Origin: CAZQSL01 sp964595945 | GTDB taxonomy: Bacteria > UBP15 > UBA6099 > JAJRTR01 | Length of the DNA stretch: 14,879 bases | Assembly (NCBI GenBank): GCA_964595945.1 | Contig: CAZQSL010000094.1 | Location: 1 to 14,879 of the forward strand | Direction of reading: 5' to 3' | In this document: positions 1 through 8,100 of the stretch, piece by piece | How positions within the stretch are numbered: position 1 is the stretch's first letter | Layout: each line of letters starts with the position of its first letter | The notes under the pieces: model-generated | Seen by the model: the letters and a program-made list of their open reading frames with translations, nothing else | What the model was told of the DNA's origin: nothing | The model's database searches: none | Program-made: the position numbers and the translations under genes

Positions 1-390
1 CTGGTCGAAGCTGCCTGCGGAATCAGTGAGCGAGTCATGCAGAGCGGCCGTGTGTCCGTGTATGGATATGGAAAAATCACTGGCGCCGGAGCTGACAAGA
101 TCGAGACACAGGGCAGGATTCCGGAGGCGGCGGCCATTGGAAATTATGTGAATATTGGCACATCCGGCGGCTCGCGCGGCGCGCACTCTTTCTGGCAGGT
201 CGCCGATGATGGTTGGCTCACCCGAGGAGAAAAGGATGTGGTCATGGCCGCGCGCGGAGCCGATGACGGAAAGGGCTTCATCGAAGTGAAGTTTGCCTTC
301 GGGCGAAATCGGCCAGTCGCTGCAAAACAGGCATCTGTTCATACATGAGCGGCCCGTGCGCACGATGAAGCGTTCGGGGTTTTTGTCCAC
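1..390 (-). CDS. Radical SAM domain protein, N-terminal part (runs off left edge)
   Basis: This reads on the minus strand and is open to the window edge, giving 130 residues. Residues 16, 20 and 23 form the C-x3-C-x2-C motif (CMNRCLFC) that in radical SAM enzymes binds the 4Fe-4S cluster used to cleave S-adenosylmethionine. Further hallmarks follow in the right order: a GEPT motif at residues 57-60 (the usual GGEP region), SNG at 84-86, and a SIHGHTAALHD segment at about 109-119 followed by GSFDQ at the edge. I chose the GTG at 390-388 because GGGAGG lies 12 nt upstream and both sit downstream of a TATAAT box. An in-frame GTG at 417-415 would add nine residues but has no good ribosome binding site. 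The substrate cannot be told, because the rest of the barrel and any C-terminal domain are missing. It is divergent from the nucleotidyltransferase gene. Family assignment is firm; the specific function is unknown. Confidence 0.88.
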   Translation of the reverse strand, partial: MDKNPERFIVRTGRSCMNRCLFCSDWPISPEGKLHFDEALSVIGSARGHDHILFSSGEPTIIGDLPERVRAARAAGCANIHIISNGRRLRNPALCLDLVSSGASDFSISIHGHTAALHDSLTDSAGSFDQ

Positions 391-431
391 TGGCGGCCTG
401 CGCCTCCCTTTTCTCACATCTTTCGGCTACA

Positions 432-437
432 ATTATA
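432..437 (-). promoter_or_regulatory. Candidate -10 box for the radical SAM gene
   Basis: The minus strand reads TATAAT exactly at 437-432. A start of transcription about 7 nt further on (near 425) would give a leader of roughly 35 nt that contains the GGGAGG site and leads to the GTG at 390. No good -35 box is visible at the normal 16-18 nt spacing, so this is a plausible but unproven promoter element. Confidence 0.35.
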
Positions 438-473
438 TGTCGTAAATGCAATATGGGACAGGACAGAATGTAA

Positions 474-1196
474 GTGATAGAAGACTATCTCGAAACAATG
501 ATCGTGGCCTGCGCGGGACGTGGAGTCAGGCTCGGGGCAGAAGCCGGCAAACCCTTCTCGCAAGTATGCGGCGAGCCGCTGCTGCTGCATGTCCTGCGCC
601 CGTGGGCCAGGCTTGTCGACAAACTTGTGATCGTGCACGGCGGCGCAAGGGAGCGGTTAGAGGAAATGCTCGAAGAACTCCCATGCCGTATTGTCTATGT
701 CGAACAAAAGGAATACGGCGGCTCCGGCGGGGCTATCGTCAGCGGGATGAGAAAAACCGGCGAACAGTTCGCGGCGCTGCTCGGAGATTGTATGTTCAAC
801 GGTACAATTGTCAGGGAGCAGGTGGCAGGGTCGACGATAGTAGTCATCAGGGACGGGGATGTGGGCGCCGTGCGCGAAAACTTTGGAGTCGCGATGAGGC
901 GGGGGCATGTGAGCGCAGTGATCGAAAAACCTGCTTCTCCCGGTGGCCTGCTGTGCGGAGCGGGTGTCTATTTTTTCGAAAAACCGGATGTCGAAGAGGC
1001 AATATGTGCCATGCGCGGCGAAATGACATTCGGCATCACCGACCTGATCGCGGACATGATCGGGTGTGGCGTGAGCCTGCGGGCGGCTGCCTTCCGCGGC
1101 GAATACATAAATGTGAACAGTCCCGCCGACATCACGCGTGCCGGCAGCCTGATCGGGCAGTCCGGCTGGCTAACGGTCGATATCGCTGACGATTGA
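474..1196 (+). CDS. Nucleotidyltransferase (NTP-transferase family, sugar-nucleotide pyrophosphorylase-like)
   Basis: This 240-residue protein has the size and motif order of a single-domain NTP_transferase. Such enzymes join a nucleoside triphosphate to a sugar phosphate, releasing pyrophosphate, in the cytoplasm. Residues 15-26 give the nucleotide-binding loop (G-R-G-V-R-L-G then K26; the family usually has GxGTR, so the T is V here). A GGSGGA segment near residues 83-88 resembles the GTAGA base-binding loop. D105 in LLGDCMF is the expected metal-binding Asp. EKP is at 151-153, followed by a CGAGVYFF strand. YINVNSPADI, with N213, N215 and D219, matches the C-terminal metal and substrate motif. 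The start is taken as GTG 474, with only a weak purine-rich site upstream. ATG 498 (residue 9) lies just before the first strand and is a real alternative. It could be part of a cell-surface sugar pathway, but the nucleotide and the sugar cannot be read from the sequence. Confidence 0.85.
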   Translation: MIEDYLETMIVACAGRGVRLGAEAGKPFSQVCGEPLLLHVLRPWARLVDKLVIVHGGARERLEEMLEELPCRIVYVEQKEYGGSGGAIVSGMRKTGEQFAALLGDCMFNGTIVREQVAGSTIVVIRDGDVGAVRENFGVAMRRGHVSAVIEKPASPGGLLCGAGVYFFEKPDVEEAICAMRGEMTFGITDLIADMIGCGVSLRAAAFRGEYINVNSPADITRAGSLIGQSGWLTVDIADD

Positions 1197-1983
1197 TGCA
1201 TCGACGGCGAGCCAGATGTATCGGGTGTTCCGCTACAAGTCGGTGGATCTCAACTGGCATGGGGTTGTATTGTGGCTACTGAAGCTTTTTCGTGCGTCTC
1301 ATGCCGTGTGAAGAACAGGAATAAAACCCAATTGGCGCGATATTATCGTGTATGGATGTCTGATTGTATACGGGCGTCGGTGTATGTATGCGGATTGCCG
1401 AATTGTCATATCCCTGCGGATATCATTGTTCCCCCGCCTCCGGCCGTTGCCGCTGAATTCCACATGTAGTGCTCAGGCAGATATCATGCCGCTACAACGT
1501 CTTTTCCGGTGTTGTCCAGTAGTTGTCGAAGGAGTATTTGATATTTAATGTTTTCTGCATAGGGGCGATGGTGTATCATGGATATATGATTGTAATAATA
1601 TGAAGGATGATAAATCGGGATAGAGAGAATTCATATTGTTCACAATTTGTTTTGTAACTAACTTGTTCGCCTCGCAACCTTAAGGGTAAACCGGGGTGTC
1701 ACAAGGCCATGCCAATCGAAGGAGATGTGTGGGTGCAGAAGGTCAGGGCGGCTGGATCGATGTTCGGTTGTGGAGCGGATTTTACTCTCTTCTGCATGTA
1801 CCATCCCTGCACCTTGCGCGAAATTGCCGCAGCAGGTTATCACCCCGAGATTACTCTGTTTTCGGATGATGCCGGCTGTTTGTCAGACAGGGCTTCCACA
1901 CTTATCATCAAACCAGTTATCAGCAGCATGGCAAGCGTAATAAGCGCCGGTGGAGGAATTGCCTTCTGACGCAATGAAAACAC

Positions 1984-2001
1984 AATCAGCAGATGCTGAT
2001 T
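1984..2001. promoter_or_regulatory. Perfect 18-bp palindrome upstream of the giant gene
   Basis: AATCAGCA at 1984-1991 and TGCTGATT at 1994-2001 are exact reverse complements around a 2-bp centre (GA). The site ends 28 nt before the start codon of the giant gene. It could be an operator for a dimeric regulator. As RNA it could fold as a 7-bp stem with a 4-nt loop in the leader. There is no T tract after it, so it is not a normal terminator. Confidence 0.45.
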
Positions 2002-2016
2002 ACTACTATTAGCACC

Positions 2017-2022
2017 GGGGGA
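2017..2022 (+). promoter_or_regulatory. Ribosome binding site for the giant gene
   Basis: GGGGGA ends 7 nt before ATG 2030. It can pair with the CCUCC anti-Shine-Dalgarno core with one G-U wobble. It supports ATG 2030 over the overlapping ATG at 2022, which stops after three codons. Confidence 0.5.
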
Positions 2023-2029
2023 TGCATAC

Positions 2030-2107
2030 ATGAAACGCTTCGCGATAATAGCGCTTACGATGGTAATTGCAGTCACTGCCATTATCATTGGGGAAAGTAC
2101 CACGGCA
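2030..2107 (+). other. Signal peptide of the giant protein
   Basis: Residues 1-26 show a positive n-region (MKR), a long hydrophobic core (about residues 4-20) and a small-residue end at STTA before FGG. Sec export with cleavage near A26 is likely; the exact cleavage site is not certain. No lipobox cysteine is present. Confidence 0.8.
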
Positions 2108-5100
2108 TTTGGAGGCAGCACTAGTGGCGGGTCAGTGGGCAACTGGCTGACTGTTTACGATAGCTTTACAGTCAGTGAAGTCACTGCGGTCACATGTAGC
2201 GACAATGGGATGATATGCCTGGCGGCAGGCACAGACGTCGATTCATACGGCACTGTCCTGAGTAGCACTGACAGCGGTGTCAACTGGAATGTCGCATATT
2301 CCGGCAGTGATATTTCCGTCATCGAAGGGATAGCCTGTTCGGGGGATTTTTCTACATGTCTCATATCCGGGTTTGACGCTGAAAACACTGGTGCCGTGAT
2401 GAAGACATCCGATTACGGCGTCTCATGGGAACGGGTATTCACAAGCGGGGAGCAACTTCTGAATTCGTTATCCTGCACATCTGACATGGTTGTATGCTAC
2501 GCCGTTGGGGCCAGTGTTACAGGGTCCGGCGGGTACATCACGAAAACTGCAAACGGCGGACTGGACTGGAGCACGGTCTACTCAAGCGCGGGAACGGCGC
2601 TTATTTCCAGGATTGACTGTACTTCGGATGGTACGGCATGTTACGCGGCAGGCCGCGACTCTTCCGGCCCTGATGTCAGTGCCGGCAAGGGAGTGGTACT
2701 GAAAACCGCCGACAGCGGTTCATCATGGAATATCGTTTACACCTCGGTTTCTGACCATGGCGTCATGGATGTGGAGTGTTCGCTCGATGGAGTGTCCTGT
2801 TATGTGGCTGGTTATGATGCTGACAATTATGGTGTAATCCTGAAATCGACAAATTCCGGAACTGACTGGGTCACTATATACAATAGCACGGCAACATACT
2901 CATTTACGGCAATATCCTGCAATGATGATGCCACGGCCTGTCTCGTGGCGGGAGATAACGGCGCGGGCTATGGCCAGATACTGAAGACAGAGGATAGCGG
3001 AGGGGACTGGAGTCCCATACATCAGGCAGATGGAATCGAGACCTTGACTTCGGTCGCTTGCTCGGGAAATATGCGGATGTGTTATGCCGGCGGGTATTAC
3101 GCCATGGAAGGCAATCTCGGAGAGATACTCAAGTATCGTGTGCCTGTCGCGATGAACAACATCTCCCCGCCCGACAATCATGTGCTGGAAATGCCGGTCA
3201 CGACAATCACTTTCACCACCGATGTCAATGCCAGTTGCCGGTTTGGATTTTACAGTGAAGACAGCTATGATGGCATGTACAATGACTGCGACATCACCGG
3301 CGACAAGTCGCACAGTTGCTATTTTTCGGAACTTTCAACGTCTTCGACAAATACCATTTACCTGGCATGCGCCTATGAAGACGGCTATTTCGCACCGGCA
3401 GAGCAGAACGCGGTTGTGAATTATACAGTCAAAGGGAATGTTGGCGGCATCGGCACCGCGGGAAATGCCACAAGCATAGATGTATCCGGCAACTATGCCT
3501 ATGTGGCTGCCGGCAGTGGGCTGGAAGTGTTTGACATCACCGATCCGGCGAATCCGGCAGCGGTTGTTTCCGTGCCCATGTCCGAGGCCAAGAATGTGGT
3601 CGTAACGGGCGATTACGCCTATGTCGCCGACGGTGTCGGGGGATTCAAAATCCTCGACTTCACCGATCATGCCAATCCGGCTATCGCCGGATCGATAGTA
3701 CCCATCGAGGTGGATGTCAGCGCGCTCGCCGTATCGGGCGGTTACGCCTACGTAATCTATCAGGGTATAGACATGCAGTCAGTTGACATATCCAATCCCG
3801 CCAGTCCTTCCATTATTGGCACTTTTTCCGTCACCGATACGAGCATTTTCGACATCCACATCGACAATGGGCGCGCGTATCTTGCCACTGGCCAGGGGGT
3901 CTATATCATTGACCTGTCAAGCCCAGGCAGTCCGGCTCAGATCGGCAGTATCTCGCTTCAGAGCGCTTCGGCCGTGTATGCCGAAGGCAACTATGCCTAT
4001 GTGGCAGAGTCGGCAGTCCTAAAAATAGTAGACGTATCATCTCCTGGCACTCCGTCCATACTTGCTCAGGTATCGCTCGAGGGAAACGGGGTGAGAATCC
4101 GCAAAAGCGGGAATTACCTTTTCGTTGGCACTGACGGCGGCGGTATCAATGTAATAGATGTCAGCGATCCCTCAAATCCGGAATATGTATCGATTGTCGA
4201 CTACGGAAGCTCCTTTTACGGGCTCGCCCTTTCCGGTGGATATGCGTATCTCGCCGATTATGTGCAGGGGCTCAAGATCGTGAAAGCCATCGCTACGGAC
4301 ATAAGCGGCATTACGCCCCCGGATGGATCGGCCAATCATGCTAACGGGGCTGTCAAATTCTCCACTGGCGATGATGCCCTGTGCAGATGGTCGACTGAGG
4401 ATGTGCATTATGACGTCATGGAGAATTCTTGTGATGGAATGGGTACGAAGTCGCAGTCGTGCGAACTGTTCGATCTGGAAGAGGGCCCGGCCACTATCTT
4501 TTTCTCGTGTATCAACGCTATCGGAATCACCAGCGTCACGCAGAGTGTCGCTTATGCGATAGACAATACGATCCCTTCGATTTCCGGCATTTCCCCCAGA
4601 GCCGGATACATCAACACGACATCGCCCATCGTGACATTCACCACCGACGAAGCCACGTCCTGCAAGTGGGGAATGTCCGAAACGGCTTATGATCAGATGA
4701 CCGACATGTGCGGCAGCGGCACTACTTCACAGAGCTGTCCGGTCACGGGCATCCCGATGACTCCAGGCGCTGCCTTGTTTATCGCATGTATCGACGTGGC
4801 GGGCAACGAAAGCAGTGTGTCAGTACAATACATGCTGGATTTCGTCACGCCGTCGCTTAGTGGATTCAGCCCAGCCGACGGTGCCACTCTGACAACGGCG
4901 AATCCGGTGGTCACATTTGACGTCACCGAACTTTCCCGGTGCAGATGGACTCTCGATGGCGCTCTCTACGATGCGATGCCCAACTACTGCACGCCAGTCG
5001 GCGCAAACAGACAGGAGTGTTTTGTGGCAGGCTTGCCCGATGGTAACACGCAGGTGTCATTCGCCTGCTCGGACAGTGCCGGCAATGTCACTCCGGATAC

Positions 5101-8100
5101 ACTGCTCGGGTATGTCGCACCTAAAACCACGTCACATCTTGTTTCGACCAATTATACGCCCGTTCCCGGTTATTCCGTTTCACTCCAGGCCGTATCCGGG
5201 GATTATGCCTATGTAGCGTCTGACGATTACGGGATCAGCATCATCGACATTTCCGATCCCGGCAATCCGCAGATTGTCTCGTCCATCACCGATACCACGT
5301 TCGTCACCTCGATGTATGTCACAAGCGACGGGATACTGTATTTCACTGATGGCAACAATGATAAAACTCTCCGCGTCTACGATGTTTCATCTCCGTCAGC
5401 GCCGTCATTGTCAGGTTTTATATCCATAAGCGATTACACGACTATTCCGACCGGCATGGCGCTTTCGGGCAATAGCCTGTATATCACGATGCGGCACGGC
5501 GAATCCAGTTACAAACGCATGCTCGTGATCGATGTCGCCGATCCTGCCAACCTTTCCATCCTCACTGTGTACGATACGGAAAGCATGCCTCTTTCCATAG
5601 ATATCGCCGGAAGTTATGCGTACATCGGCGAAGACTCAGAAAACGGAACCGGCGTGATTGAAGTGGTGGACATCACAAACCCGGCATCACTTCTGCATGT
5701 CGCTTCGCTGGCGGCACCGGAACCCGTTTCGCACTTGCGCAATGCGGGCGGTTACCTCTATGCCGCGGCAAACAGCGCCGGGATTTTGATTTACCAGCTT
5801 TCCGATCCCCGTAATCCTTCGCTTGCCGCCACTTATGCGACGGCATCAGTTTCCTTCTACGGCGTTCACCCATACGGCCGGTATGCCTATGTGTTCACCG
5901 ACAGTCTCTCCGTGCACGTGCTCGACATCACGGCTCCCGCGACTCCTCAACTCGTGGGCAGCTATCCCACATCGTCGACAGAATACAGCATATTCGCGCA
6001 GGGTAACAACGTGTACTCCGGCAACTATTCCGAATATCAGGTTTTCTATCAGGCGCCGCCGTCGGTCGTGACTATTTCCCCTGAAGTCGAAAGCACTGTC
6101 ACTGCCGCCACTCAGACCATAACGTTCACCACGGACATCGATGCCACCTGCAAATGGTCGGAAACCAGCGACCTGTACGAAACGATGACAGCCATGACCG
6201 ACGACGGCACGGCAACCCTGAGCCATACGTTCGAAATGGGCGGCATTGTCGATGGTCCCAACGTCGCGTATATAGCTTGTATGGACGCGAATGGCTATAC
6301 TGGCGCGACAGGCACCAATGCACGGATATCCCTGACAGGAGCGCGACCTCCGGTCAAAAGCGTGTTCGTCCCACCTTCCGATTCGACGGTCAGCACGACT
6401 TCATTACTCGTCACCTTCGCGACTAACGAGGGCGCTACCTGCGACTGGAGGATCACTGGCGACTATGGTTATGGGGTGGACTCCAATCCATGCAGCAGCG
6501 CAGATGCAGTCCATACCTGCCTAATCTCGGGCTTGACGGCGAACGCGACAAATACAGTCTACTTCGCCTGCCGCGACGTGGACGAAAACGCGGATACGGC
6601 GGAATCCAACACACATTACAGCATATATGTAGATGCGACTCCGCCGGAGATACAAAACATCTCTCCAGCGGGTGGCACGGCTATCGAATCCGGCAATATG
6701 CTCATGACTTTCACGACCAGCAAACCCGCCACATGCAAATGGGCCCTTGAGTCATCGGCCTATTCAGGCATGGCAGACTACTGCGTGCGGACACCTGGTG
6801 GCATGGGGCAGGAATGCCGCGTGAGCGGACTCTCGAAAGGCCCCAACAACGTCAGTCTGGCTTGTGTCGACAACTTCGGCAACGAGGGTGTTACCATTAC
6901 GCAGTCATATACCGTGACATCGGGTGTCACGACAAATCTCGCTGTCTCCGCGACCCGCGACACGGCGAGTGATGCGCAGGCTATCTATGTTAACGGCAAT
7001 TACGCCTATATTGCCGATTATGGCGATGGACTCAGGATATTTGACGTTTCCAACCCATCGGCGCCTGTGGAGGCAGGATACTATGATACGCCGGGCTCTT
7101 CAAGAGCGGTATATGTGGTAGGCAACCATGCTTATGTCGGCGATGCTGGCGGAGGATTCGTGATAATCGACATTGCCAATCCCGCGGCGCCCATGCACGT
7201 ATCGACTCTCGATACCCCCGACGAGCCGCGCGGCGTCTTCGTATCCGGCAGTTACGCCTATGTCGCTGACGAAGACTCGGGCGCCCTGCTTGTCGACATT
7301 TCCAATCCGGCAATGCCCTTCACCGTCAGCTCCATCCCGGGCGGCATCGCTTATGGGGTATACGTGGCGGGGCAATATCTTTATGTCGCATTTGGCTCCA
7401 GCGGGCTGAAAATCTATGATATATCCAACCCTGTCATCCCAGTCCTCACCGGCGCTTATGACACTCCCGATTATTCATACGGCGTGTATGTAAAAGGCAA
7501 TTACGCGTACGTCGCGGACGGTGCGTCCGGACTTGTCGTCATCAATGTCGCCGATCCCTACAACCCGGTTTTCGCAGGCGTGCTCGATACGCCTTCGACA
7601 GCTTATGGAGTATTCGTGGCAGGTACTTACGCATACATATCCGACCAGAGCGGGGGGCTCAGGATCGCCGACGTTTCCAATCCGGCATCCCCAACTCTGA
7701 AAACATCGTATACGACCACCGACAGATTCTTGAGCGCTTATGTCTCAGGCTCTATAGTATATGCCGCAGAAGGGGGGAACGGACTCAAGATATTAACGCC
7801 CGTGATCCCTGTGGTGAGTTCCATTTCACCGGCAACCGCATCGGTCATCACAACTTCATCGGCATCGGTCACTTTCGACACGGATGTTCCCGCTATCTGC
7901 AAATGGTCGCTTACTGATGACCTGTTCGACGATATGCCCAATAACTGCGGCGCACTCGACACGACACACGCGTGCGCAGTTGAAGGACTCGCGGCAAACG
8001 CGACCAATTCGGTATATTTCGCCTGCTCGGATGCTGACGGTTATACAGGCGCGACTTCCACCAATGCCATCGTCACCTATTATGTCGATCAGGCCTGTCC

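Larger units (their letters stand above)
1197..2029. other. 832-bp gap with no supported gene
   Basis: Both strands were read here. Short open frames exist (for example plus 1709-1969 and minus 1840-2142), but none has a recognisable domain, a convincing ribosome binding site or start, or a match to its neighbours. The stretch 1535-1665 is clearly richer in A and T than the rest of the window and is the most likely place for a promoter of the giant gene. I could not find a well-spaced pair of -35 and -10 boxes in it. No tRNA, rRNA or convincing factor-independent terminator after the nucleotidyltransferase gene is visible. A small dyad (ATATCC, 4-nt loop, GGATAT at 1408-1423) lacks a T tract. 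Confidence 0.6.

Noticed and set aside
37..348. Plus-strand open frame of 103 residues at the left edge
   Set aside because: The minus strand over the same bases encodes clear radical SAM motifs; the plus-strand product resembles nothing I know.
446..1189. Plus-strand open frame of 247 residues overlapping the nucleotidyltransferase
   Set aside because: It is Arg- and Cys-rich without any domain; the overlapping frame from 474 has the complete nucleotidyltransferase motif set.
1660..1760. Possible cyclic di-GMP (GEMM) riboswitch, suggested by AGGGTAAACC and a GGTGTCACAAGGCC stretch
   Set aside because: The hairpin that must separate these two conserved strings is missing (AAACC is directly followed by GGGG) and the second core differs at key bases. 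A covariance scan could settle it.
1709..1969. Possible 86-residue protein before the giant gene
   Set aside because: No recognisable domain or signal sequence, an unsupported start, and an open frame on the opposite strand partly covers the same bases.
2141..3142. Sialidase activity for the Asp-box propeller
   Set aside because: Asp boxes alone are structural; no arginine triad or other sialidase catalytic residues were seen.
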